Part shown: positions 1 to 5,755 of the stretch, in pieces
Layout: every line of letters begins with the position of its first letter
How positions within the stretch are numbered: position 1 is the stretch's first letter
NCBI GenBank assembly: GCA_019348475.1
Contig: JAHWJJ010000204.1
Coordinates: forward strand, 1 to 7,870
DNA: 7,870 bases
Direction of reading: 5' to 3'
Origin: Gemmatimonadota bacterium
GTDB taxonomy: Bacteria > Gemmatimonadota > Gemmatimonadetes > Longimicrobiales > Longimicrobiaceae
Translations under genes and position numbers: made by a program
Notes under the pieces: generated by a model
Told to the model about the DNA's origin: nothing
The model's database searches: none
Seen by the model: only the letters and a program-made list of their open reading frames with translations

Positions 1-714
1 CTGAGCATCGCGCACGCGCTGCACAACAAGGGGCTCCCGGTGATCGGCGTGCCCAAGACCATCGACAACGACCTGAGCGCCACCGACTTCACGTTCGGCT
101 TCCAGACGGCGGTGGAGGTGGCGACGGACGCCATCGGCCGGCTGCACAGCACGGCCGAGGCGCACCAGCGGGTGATGGTGGTGCAGCTGATGGGGCGCCA
201 CACCGGGTGGATCGCGCTGGAGTCGGGGCTGTCCGGGGGCGCCGACGTGATCCTGATCCCCGAGATCCCGTACCACGTGGACCGCATCGCCGAAAGGGTG
301 CGCGAGCGCGAGCGGCAGGGGCGCCGCTTCAGCATCGTGGTGGTGGCCGAGGGCGCGCGGTCGGCGGACGGCGCGGCGAGCTTCGCGGACGCCACGGGAC
401 GCTACGGCGGGATCGCGGACCGGGTGGCGGAGCAGATCACCGCGGCGACGGGCAAGGAAACGCGCACCCTGGTGCTGGGCCACATCCAGCGCGGCGGCGA
501 GCCCATCGCCTACGACCGCAGCCTGGCCCTGCGCTTCGGCGCCGCGGCGGTGCGCTGCATTCGCGAAGGGAGCCTGGGAACCATGGTGGCGCTGCAGGGC
601 AACCGCATCCGCGCGGTACCGCTGGGCGAGGCGGTGCACGAGATCAAGCGCGTGCCCGCGGACTCGGAGCTGGTGATGACCGGCCGCCAGCTGGGGGTGT
701 CGTTCGGCGACTGA
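1..714 (+). CDS. 6-phosphofructokinase, C-terminal part (5' end outside window)
   Basis: This is the C-terminal 237 residues of a phosphofructokinase, the cytoplasmic enzyme that phosphorylates fructose 6-phosphate to fructose 1,6-bisphosphate in glycolysis. The frame is open from the first base, so the start lies upstream. Visible residues 18-24 read PKTIDND, holding the catalytic Asp and the Thr of the family signature. MGRHTGW follows near residue 64 (sugar-phosphate binding), then an AEGA segment, and LGHIQRGGEP with YDR, the late substrate-binding signature. The family is about 320-370 residues long, so roughly a third is missing. The Lys after Pro (PKTIDND rather than the PGTIDND of E. 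coli PfkA) is typical of the clade that contains PPi-dependent enzymes and some ATP-dependent actinobacterial ones. The second donor determinant, in the GGD(G/D) loop, lies outside the window, so ATP or PPi use cannot be decided. The stop is TGA at 712-714. Confidence 0.93.
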   Translation: MSIAHALHNKGLPVIGVPKTIDNDLSATDFTFGFQTAVEVATDAIGRLHSTAEAHQRVMVVQLMGRHTGWIALESGLSGGADVILIPEIPYHVDRIAERVRERERQGRRFSIVVVAEGARSADGAASFADATGRYGGIADRVAEQITAATGKETRTLVLGHIQRGGEPIAYDRSLALRFGAAAVRCIREGSLGTMVALQGNRIRAVPLGEAVHEIKRVPADSELVMTGRQLGVSFGD

Positions 715-1009
715 AGGTGGCGCATTCTGCCCGATGCCGTGCGTTTCTCCCCCGCTCGAAAACGCCTGGCGCACGGACCGGCCACGCCCGGCGTCCGGAG
801 TGAACGCCGCGCAACCCGCTCGCGTGACGGCGGTTCCGCGGCAAGGCAGGCGATGAGCTGACCGTCTGCGCCGCGTGCGGCCCTTTTCTCGCTCCGTGGG
901 GGGTGTCTGCGGGGCACCCTGCGGTGCTATATTGCACCCGATTCCCGTAGCAGTCGTGACGCGCGGATCTTTCTCCCGCGCGCGCGAGGCTTTCCGCCCC
1001 CCTCCCCCG
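715..1009. other. Intergenic region, phosphofructokinase to GGDEF gene
   Basis: These 295 bp carry no convincing gene. A 7-bp perfect inverted repeat, CCGTGCG (737-743) and CGCACGG (770-776), lies just after the phosphofructokinase stop. It could form a 3' hairpin but has no T-run behind it. A short GC hairpin, GCCG at 870-873 with CGGC at 878-881, is followed by CCTTTTCTC and is at best a weak terminator. An extended -10 element lies near 925-933. The GGDEF frame stays open leftwards to a GTG at 875, but that stretch is Arg/Pro-rich and runs through the promoter-like element, so I treat it as noncoding. Confidence 0.6.
925..933 (+). promoter_or_regulatory. Candidate extended -10 promoter element for the GGDEF gene
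   Basis: TGCTATATT combines a TGn extension with a hexamer one base from TATAAT, and it is a rare AT-rich island in this GC-rich region. No convincing -35 is seen 16-18 bp upstream, which fits an extended -10 promoter. Transcription would begin near 940 and leave a leader of about 70 nt before the ATG at 1010. Confidence 0.45.
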
Positions 1010-2365
1010 ATGCACGCACCCACGACCGCGCCGGCGCGACCGCGACCGCACCGGGAGGGCCACGCGCCCGATCCCGCCGCGGTGGCGCTGGCGTTTGCGT
1101 CCGTGCCCCTGGTGGGCTCGCCCGAGCAGGCGGCGCAGGGATGCGTGGAAGCGCTGCGCGCGCTCACCAGCGACGCGGTGCGCATCGAGGTGCCCACCCG
1201 CCCCGTGCCGCTGGGCGTGGGCGACGCGCGCGAGGGGCTGGAGTGCGTGGCGCGCTTTTCCGCCCCCGGAGGACAGGGGGAGCTGCTGTGCGGCGGCGCG
1301 ATGGGCGGGTGGCCGGCCGCCTCGCGCGAGGCGGTGGTGCAGCAGGTGGAGCGGGTGTGGGGGCTGCACGAACAGCGCGCGGCGCAGTCGCTGGAGCTGG
1401 ACCAGCTGCGCTTTCACCTGGGGGCGCTGCAGCAGGTGGCGCGCACGCTGGCGGTGGTGCGCGGCGCGGAAGAGACGGAGCGGCTGGTGCTGGACTCGGT
1501 GGGCGAGGTGTTCTTTGCCTGGTGGGCGGCGCTGTACCACACCGACGGCGAGCAGTACACCTGCCGCGCCGTGCGCTCGCTGCGGGGCGAGTCCGTCGCC
1601 TACGCCATTCCCTCGCGGGTGGTGCGCGCCATCGCGGCGCCCGGCCAGCCGCCGGTGATCCCTCCGGAAGACGCGGAGATCCGCGACCACGTGCCCGCCG
1701 AGGTGGCGGTGGTGGCGCCGCTGGACTTTGGCGAGGGCGACGCGGGGCTGCTGATCCTGGGGCGCCGGATGACGGACGCGCCGTACGAGGGGCACGACCT
1801 GGCCCTGCTGCGGGCGCTGGCCGACTCGTCGGCCATCGCGCTGCGCAACGCCGAGCTGCTGGACCGGCTGCGCGCGCAGGCCACCATCGACCCGCTGACG
1901 GGGTGCCACAACCGCCGCGGCTTCGACGAGATCCTGCAGGTGGAGGTCTCGCGCGCCAAGCGCTACGCGCGGCCGCTGTCGCTGGTGCTGCTCGACATCG
2001 ACCACTTCAAGCGCATCAACGACGACTTTGGCCACGAGGTGGGCGACCACGCGCTGCAGCGCATCGGCCGGGCGGTGCGCCACACCTTCCGCACCACCGA
2101 CAGCGCGTGCCGCCACGGCGGCGAGGAGTTCGCGCTGATCTTTCCCGAGACGCCCAAGGACGAGGGGCTCAAGCTGGCGGAGCGGCTGCGGCTGCTGGTG
2201 GAGTCGCTCCCCCCCAACGCCGAGGTGCCGCGCACGCTGACGGCCAGCTTTGGCGTGGCGTGCTACCCCGACGACGCCGACAGCATCCCGGACCTGATCC
2301 GCGTGGCCGACCGCGCGCTGTACCAGGCCAAGTCCAACGGCCGCAACCGCGTCGAAGCGGCGTAG
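1010..2365 (+). CDS. GAF-GGDEF diguanylate cyclase
   Basis: This 451-residue protein is predicted to condense two GTP into the second messenger c-di-GMP. No transmembrane segment or signal peptide is evident, so it should be cytoplasmic. Residues 1-125 are a poorly characterised N-terminal region. Residues about 128-288 resemble a GAF sensory domain, with a leading helix, a WWAALYH strand region and a closing helix that runs into the catalytic domain. The GGDEF domain begins at DPLTG (294-298). D329, D331, F333, K334 and N337 in DIDHFKRIN form the metal and guanine-binding set, GGEEF sits at 370-374, and ALYQAKSNGRN closes the domain. The inhibitory I-site RxxD is present as RTTD (361-364), five residues before GGEEF as in PleD, so feedback inhibition by c-di-GMP is expected. 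The ATG at 1010 has no clear Shine-Dalgarno; an in-frame GTG at 956 is an alternative. The GAF ligand is unknown. Confidence 0.92.
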   Translation: MHAPTTAPARPRPHREGHAPDPAAVALAFASVPLVGSPEQAAQGCVEALRALTSDAVRIEVPTRPVPLGVGDAREGLECVARFSAPGGQGELLCGGAMGGWPAASREAVVQQVERVWGLHEQRAAQSLELDQLRFHLGALQQVARTLAVVRGAEETERLVLDSVGEVFFAWWAALYHTDGEQYTCRAVRSLRGESVAYAIPSRVVRAIAAPGQPPVIPPEDAEIRDHVPAEVAVVAPLDFGEGDAGLLILGRRMTDAPYEGHDLALLRALADSSAIALRNAELLDRLRAQATIDPLTGCHNRRGFDEILQVEVSRAKRYARPLSLVLLDIDHFKRINDDFGHEVGDHALQRIGRAVRHTFRTTDSACRHGGEEFALIFPETPKDEGLKLAERLRLLVESLPPNAEVPRTLTASFGVACYPDDADSIPDLIRVADRALYQAKSNGRNRVEAA

Positions 2366-2397
2366 CCCCGGCGTCGCATTCGCCACAGGAAAAGACG

Positions 2398-2431
2398 AGC
2401 CTCACGCTGCCGCTGCGTGAGGCTTTCGTTT
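2398..2431 (+). terminator. Intrinsic terminator after the GGDEF gene
   Basis: A perfect 10-bp stem pairs AGCCTCACGC (2398-2407) with GCGTGAGGCT (2415-2424) around a 7-nt loop, followed by TTCGTTT. It lies 32 bp after the cyclase stop. It should separate most of that transcript from the DHH gene downstream, which implies the latter has its own promoter or relies on read-through. Confidence 0.8.
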
Positions 2432-2503
2432 GGCCCCACGCCGATTTCGTCGCGGGGGCGTTCTGCGCCGCGTCCTCCAGAACGGCCCGTCTGGCCGCGC
2501 GCT

Positions 2504-2535
2504 GGCACGGCCCTTCCAACCATCCGGGCCGTACC
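2504..2535 (+). promoter_or_regulatory. Leader hairpin upstream of the DHH gene
   Basis: GGCACGGCCC (2504-2513) and GGGCCGTACC (2526-2535) pair with one mismatch around a 12-nt loop, and the stem ends 7 nt before the GGAGG ribosome-binding site. A second copy of ACGGCCC at 2482-2488 could compete for the same 3' arm (2526-2532). The structure is visible in sequence; any regulatory role is inference. Confidence 0.35.
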
Positions 2536-2542
2536 TGAGAAC

Positions 2543-2547
2543 GGAGG
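2543..2547 (+). promoter_or_regulatory. Shine-Dalgarno site of the DHH gene
   Basis: GGAGG lies 10 nt before the ATG at 2558. It decides the start there, against the upstream in-frame start at 2417, which falls inside the terminator hairpin of the preceding gene. Confidence 0.75.
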
Positions 2548-2557
2548 CGGTTACGGG

Positions 2558-3739
2558 ATGTCGAAGAACGGGGAGTCGGGGCAGGCGCTGCAGGTGGCGG
2601 AGCCGCCGCAGTCGACCACGGAAGAGACCAGCGCCAGCCGCGCGGCGGAGCTGGCGCGGCTGCTGGAGTCGCGGCGTGGCGAGCGGCACATCGTGGCGCT
2701 GCAGGACTTTCCCGATCCCGACGCCATCTCATGCGGCATGGCCTACCGCGAGATCGCGCGGCGCTACGACATCGAGGCGGACCTGGTGTACGACGGGCAG
2801 ATCAGCCACGCCGAGAACCGCGCGCTGGTGAACCTGCTGGAGATCCCCATCCGCGAGTACGAGCCGACCATGGCCCTGGGGTCGTATTCGGCGGCCGTGT
2901 TCGTCGACAACCAGGGCGCCACCACGCACCTGACGGACCTGCTGAAGGCGGCCGGGGTGCCCACGCTGGCCGTGGTGGACCACCACGACCCCGACGACGT
3001 CCTCGATCCCATCTTCTGCGACGTCCGCCCCATGGGCGCCGCGGCCACCATGCTGGCCGAGTACCTGGCCAGCGGCGCGCTGCTGACGCTGGAGCCCGGG
3101 AACGAGCAGCACCAGCGGCTGGCCACGGCGCTGATGCACGGGCTGCACAGCGAGACCGACGGCTTTGTGCGCGCGCGGGCGCCGGAGTACCGCGCGGCGG
3201 CGTACCTGAGCCGCTTTCTGGACGCGGACCTGCTGGAGAAGGTGCTGTGCGTGCAGAAGTCGCGCGGCACGCTGCGCGTCATCGAGCACGCACTGCACGC
3301 GCGCACGGTGCGCAACGGCTTTTCCATCGCGGGGGTGGGGTTCGTGCGCTGGGCCGACCGCGACGCCATCCCCGTGGCCGCCGACTTCCTCCTGACGGAA
3401 GAGAACGTCCACACCTCCATCGTCTACGGCCTGCTGGGCGAAGAGGACGGGCGCGAGGTGGTGACGGGAAGCCTGCGCACGCTCAGCTCCACCATGCAGG
3501 TGGACCAGTTCCTTCGCGATGCGCTGGGCGACGACCTGCGCGGGCGCCCGTACGGCGGGGGGCGCAGCCGCGCGGGCGGGTTCGAGATCGAGCTGGGGTT
3601 CCTGAAGGGGGACGAAGACGACCCCGTGGGGCAGGAGCTGAAGTGGGCGATGTACGACCGCCGGGTGCGGCGCAAGCTCTTCCGCGAGGCGGGCGTGGAC
3701 GAGCTGAACGAGGTCTGCCGCCCGGCGGACGACGACTGA
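2558..3739 (+). CDS. DHH/DHHA1 family phosphoesterase (NrnA-like)
   Basis: This 393-residue cytoplasmic protein belongs to the DHH phosphoesterases, manganese-dependent enzymes that include NrnA nano-RNase/pAp phosphatase and the c-di-AMP hydrolase GdpP. The N-terminal DHH domain carries motif I as QDFPDPDA (D53 and D55), motif II as FVDNQG (D117), motif III as VVDHHD (D141, H142, H143) and motif IV as HSETDGF (D201). The C-terminal DHHA1 domain has GGGRSRAGG at 333-341, corresponding to the substrate-binding GGGH-type motif. Two changes stand out. Q49 replaces the usual first metal-ligand His of motif I, and R336 stands where the GGGH His is expected. The first 45 residues are polar and probably flexible. 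Likely substrates are short oligoribonucleotides or a mononucleotide such as pAp, but the altered motifs make this uncertain. It follows the diguanylate cyclase on the same strand, with a terminator between them. Confidence 0.88.
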   Translation: MSKNGESGQALQVAEPPQSTTEETSASRAAELARLLESRRGERHIVALQDFPDPDAISCGMAYREIARRYDIEADLVYDGQISHAENRALVNLLEIPIREYEPTMALGSYSAAVFVDNQGATTHLTDLLKAAGVPTLAVVDHHDPDDVLDPIFCDVRPMGAAATMLAEYLASGALLTLEPGNEQHQRLATALMHGLHSETDGFVRARAPEYRAAAYLSRFLDADLLEKVLCVQKSRGTLRVIEHALHARTVRNGFSIAGVGFVRWADRDAIPVAADFLLTEENVHTSIVYGLLGEEDGREVVTGSLRTLSSTMQVDQFLRDALGDDLRGRPYGGGRSRAGGFEIELGFLKGDEDDPVGQELKWAMYDRRVRRKLFREAGVDELNEVCRPADDD

Positions 3740-4173
3740 TACCAGATCTCCCGACAAAGTTCGGGCCCCACTTCCACCGGGCGCCGGGTTGGACTGTCTC
3801 GTGAATCCGGTTGATCGGTTGGGCTTCTCCACTCGGTTTGTCCAGCGTCCAGCCGGGGCGGCCTTTTACGGATCGCGATCGGGTGGATGATGTGCCCCGG
3901 CGGGCCCCCGCCGCGCCACCTCGATCCCTGCCCATCCAAAAACATTCGGATCCCGTCCCCTCGCCGGCAGCATCCTCTTTCCCAGGGGACGCCTGCATCC
4001 TGCCGATCCCCTCCGGTCCGCCTCCGGCCGTCGCTTCCGCATCCATCCAGCACCGCCCGTCATTCCCTCCCTCCAGCACTGCCGGCCTTCGCCGACGTGC
4101 GGCCGATCGGACACGAACGGGTCTCCGGCGCGCATTCCAGAACGATCCTCCGCAATCCAGCAGTAGGGCCGCC
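3740..4173. other. 434-bp intergenic region, no gene seen
   Basis: This gap separates the 3' ends of the convergent DHH gene and the V4R-like gene. The + strand is notably pyrimidine-rich from about 3950 to 4080, with repeated CCTCC and CATCC runs, and less GC-uniform than the flanking genes. A weak 5-bp hairpin, CCCGA (3750-3754) with TCGGG (3761-3765), follows the DHH stop but has no T-tract. Open frames crossing the gap on both strands extend as antisense into neighbouring genes and have low-complexity composition, so I do not call them. I could not find a clear terminator for the minus-strand gene. Confidence 0.6.
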
Positions 4174-4827
4174 TCAGCCGGCGACCAGCGCCGTCCACTC
4201 GCAGGCGTCGCCGCGGCGGGCGTGGCAGCTGGTGTGCTGCGCGGTGTGCCGGCGCCCCGTGTACTGCGTCATCATCTCCGAGACCACCCCCGTGTAGAAC
4301 GCGCACGCCGCCCCGCCCGGGTCGGCGCTGCTGGTCAACGAGCCCTGCAGCCGCACCAGCAGCGGCCTGGCGTGCACGCTCAGCTCGGCGCTCCCCGCCA
4401 TCTCGCGCATCACCTGGCGCGTGCCCCGGGCGGCCGCGCGAAGGCGCATGCCGGAGGGCAGCAGCCGCAACCACCGCCGCGACGTCCCCGACTTTTCGCC
4501 CCACGCGTGCCGCGCGACGCGCCGCCCGGCCTCTTCGAAGATCTCGTCCGCGTCCGGCCGGCGGATCACCAGCCTGATCAGGTCCTCCACCACCGCCGGG
4601 GTCTGCAGCCGCTTCTTCTTCGTTTCTTCGCGAAACTTGTGGATCTGCAGGTACACCACGTCGCTCAGCCCCAGCCGGCGCGGCATGCTGGCGGCCAGGT
4701 TCTCCCCCTCCAGCACCTCGGCCGGCTTGTCCATGTCGCGCATGGTCTCCAGCAGGATCAGGGGGAACACGGGGGTAACGCTGGGCGTGTGCGGCCCGGC
4801 GGCGGTACGCCTGGAAGTCCTGCTCAT
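4174..4827 (-). CDS. Conserved-looking hypothetical protein with V4R-like C-terminus
   Basis: The product is 217 residues from the ATG at 4827, with no signal peptide or membrane segment. I do not recognise the whole protein. Residues about 18-60 (PVFPLILLETMRDMD, then an LGLSDVV segment) and the charged helix KFREETKKKR look like a structured N-terminal part. The C-terminal part, from about 125, contains an ACAFYTGVV helix (C175) and ends with CHARRGDACEW (C201, G206, D207, C209, W211). This C-x(n)-GD-x-C-aromatic ending after a short helix resembles V4R (4-vinyl-reductase type) domains, small-molecule binding modules also found in XylR/DmpR-type regulators. H194, H198 and H202 near the Cys residues could help bind a metal or cofactor. 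The start is uncertain: an in-frame ATG at 4743 has GGAG close upstream and would give 189 residues. Longer upstream extension would translate the G-rich repeat array and is unlikely. Confidence 0.6.
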   Translation of the reverse strand: MSRTSRRTAAGPHTPSVTPVFPLILLETMRDMDKPAEVLEGENLAASMPRRLGLSDVVYLQIHKFREETKKKRLQTPAVVEDLIRLVIRRPDADEIFEEAGRRVARHAWGEKSGTSRRWLRLLPSGMRLRAAARGTRQVMREMAGSAELSVHARPLLVRLQGSLTSSADPGGAACAFYTGVVSEMMTQYTGRRHTAQHTSCHARRGDACEWTALVAG

Positions 4828-4908
4828 TCCACGTGTTCGGGAGCCGGAGGATTGCTGCCTCGGAAAAACCGCGCAATCTGCCCGCATGACCGGTGCCGAC
4901 GCAAGGGC

Positions 4909-4944
4909 GGGGTGAAGGGGTGAAGGGGTGAAGGGGTGAAGGGG
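4909..4944 (+). repeat. (GGGGTGAA)4-GGGG tandem octamer array
   Basis: Four perfect head-to-tail copies of GGGGTGAA are followed by a fifth G-run. G-runs start at 4909, 4917, 4925, 4933 and 4941, exactly 8 bp apart with identical 4-nt TGAA spacers. This matches the canonical G-quadruplex pattern of four or more G-runs with short loops. It lies 82 bp upstream of the minus-strand gene start. Confidence 0.92.
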
Positions 4945-4965
4945 GGACACGGGACGAGCGGAGAA

Positions 4966-5010
4966 GGGGACAAGGGGACAAGGGGACAAGGGGACAAGGG
5001 GACAAGGGAC
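4966..5010 (+). repeat. (GGGGACAA)5 tandem octamer array
   Basis: Five perfect copies of GGGGACAA are followed by a partial GGGAC. G-runs start at 4966, 4974, 4982, 4990, 4998 and 5006 with constant ACAA spacers. The unit has the same length and GGGGNNAA frame as the array 22 bp to its left but a different core. It also fits the G-quadruplex pattern. Confidence 0.92.
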
Positions 5011-5074
5011 ACGGTGCGGCCACCGAACGCCTCGTCCGAGCGCCGGGAGCGGTTCGGGGCCTGAGGCCGGGACA

Positions 5075-5094
5075 GCCGCGCGTTCACGCGCGGC
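5075..5094. repeat. Perfect 8-bp inverted repeat with TTCA loop
   Basis: GCCGCGCG (5075-5082) pairs perfectly with CGCGCGGC (5087-5094) around TTCA. A smaller palindrome, GGCCTGAGGCC, lies at 5058-5068. There is no T-run on either side, so this is not a standard terminator; it may fold in the 5' leader of the gene at 5168. Confidence 0.6.
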
Positions 5095-5167
5095 GGAACG
5101 ATTGGTGCCACGGCGGGCGCGCACACATGTCCCGGCTTTTGACCTGCGCCTGCGTAGAACGGAGAGA

Positions 5168-5734
5168 ATGGCGTTTCCCCCCGCACACATGCTGATCGGC
5201 GCCGGGCTGGCCGAGGTGGCGCGCGCCGGGATGGACCACCCGCCGCCGCGCCGCTTCGCCTGGGCCGCGGCCGCGGTGCTGGCGGCGGCGCCCGATGGCG
5301 ACATCATTCTTGGGATTCTGCTGGGCCTGGGGGGCAGCCTGCACGGAACCTTCACGCACAGCCTGACGGCCGCCGCCGTGGTGGCGCTGCTGGCGTACGC
5401 GGTCGGCGGCTGGCGGTGGGCGGTGATCGCGGGGGTGGGCTACGCGTCGCACCTGCTGGTGGACCTGCTGGACGAAAGCGGGCCCACCAACCTGATGCTG
5501 GGCTGGCCCTTCACGGGCGCACAGCCCTACTCCCTGGGAAAGCTGTTCCCCAAGGTGCCGGTGCACGGCGACGGGATCGTGGATACGGCGCTCAACGTGC
5601 TCCGGCCCCGCCCGCTGCGGAACCTGCTCGTCCAGACCCTGCTCGCCGCGGCGATGTTCGGCGGCCTGGTGCTGCTGGCGCGGGGGATTCGGCGGATGCG
5701 CGTCCACCGGGTGGATTCCGCGGCGGCGGAGTGA
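5168..5734 (+). CDS. Membrane-bound metal-dependent hydrolase, YdjM/DUF457 family
   Basis: This 188-residue protein is predicted to be an inner-membrane protein of the YdjM-like (LexA-regulated/DUF457) family, annotated as metal-dependent hydrolases of unknown substrate. Family landmarks appear in order: PAHMLIG near the N-terminus (H7), PDGD (D43, D45), HGTFTHS (H59, T63, H64, S65), YASHLLVDLL (H95, D99) and LGWPF (111-115). The conserved His/Asp set is the presumed metal site. Hydrophobic segments at about 32-52, 66-82, 84-101 and 152-172 suggest four membrane passes, and the C-terminus is Arg-rich and probably cytoplasmic. The ATG at 5168 follows a GGAGAG that sits close to it. It matches the usual family start, a few residues before the first His. 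An ORF extension to 5102 lacks support. I see no LexA-type operator. The gene ends 21 bp from the oppositely oriented LuxE-like gene. Confidence 0.85.
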   Translation: MAFPPAHMLIGAGLAEVARAGMDHPPPRRFAWAAAAVLAAAPDGDIILGILLGLGGSLHGTFTHSLTAAAVVALLAYAVGGWRWAVIAGVGYASHLLVDLLDESGPTNLMLGWPFTGAQPYSLGKLFPKVPVHGDGIVDTALNVLRPRPLRNLLVQTLLAAAMFGGLVLLARGIRRMRVHRVDSAAAE

Positions 5735-5755
5735 TCCGTCCGCAGCGTGAGCGGG

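Larger units (their letters stand above)
4828..5167. other. Divergent intergenic region with G-rich arrays and hairpins
   Basis: These 340 bp lie between two divergently transcribed genes and should hold both promoters. They contain two octamer tandem arrays (4909-4944 and 4966-5010) and two GC-rich palindromes (5058-5068 and 5075-5094). TTGACC at 5139-5144 looks like a -35, but no acceptable -10 is found at proper spacing, so I could not place either promoter. No gene is seen. Confidence 0.6.

Noticed and set aside
875..1009. N-terminal extension of the GGDEF protein to the GTG at 875
   Set aside because: It runs across the extended -10 element, is Arg/Pro-rich and has no ribosome-binding site. 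The ATG at 1010 is preferred.
644..2386. 580-codon open frame on the minus strand
   Set aside because: It lies antisense to the clearly homologous GGDEF gene. Its translation is rich in His, Gln, Arg and Ala with no domain, as expected for a shadow frame in GC-rich DNA.
2417..2557. N-terminal extension of the DHH protein to 2417
   Set aside because: The start would fall within the terminator hairpin. GGAGG upstream of 2558 supports the shorter form.
3811..4923. 370-codon open frame on the plus strand across the gap and the V4R-like gene
   Set aside because: It has low-complexity Pro/Arg/Ala composition and overlaps the better minus-strand gene through its full length.
4909..5010. CRISPR array
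   Set aside because: Units are 8 bp and contiguous, with no spacers of variable sequence and no cas genes.
5139..5144. TTGACC as a -35 box for the hydrolase gene
   Set aside because: The hexamer 17 bp downstream would overlap the start codon and does not resemble TATAAT.
4828..5355. N-terminal extension of the V4R-like protein upstream of 4827
   Set aside because: It would translate the octamer arrays into Pro/Leu/Ser repeats and overlap the start of the divergent hydrolase gene. The ATG at 4827 or 4743 is more plausible.
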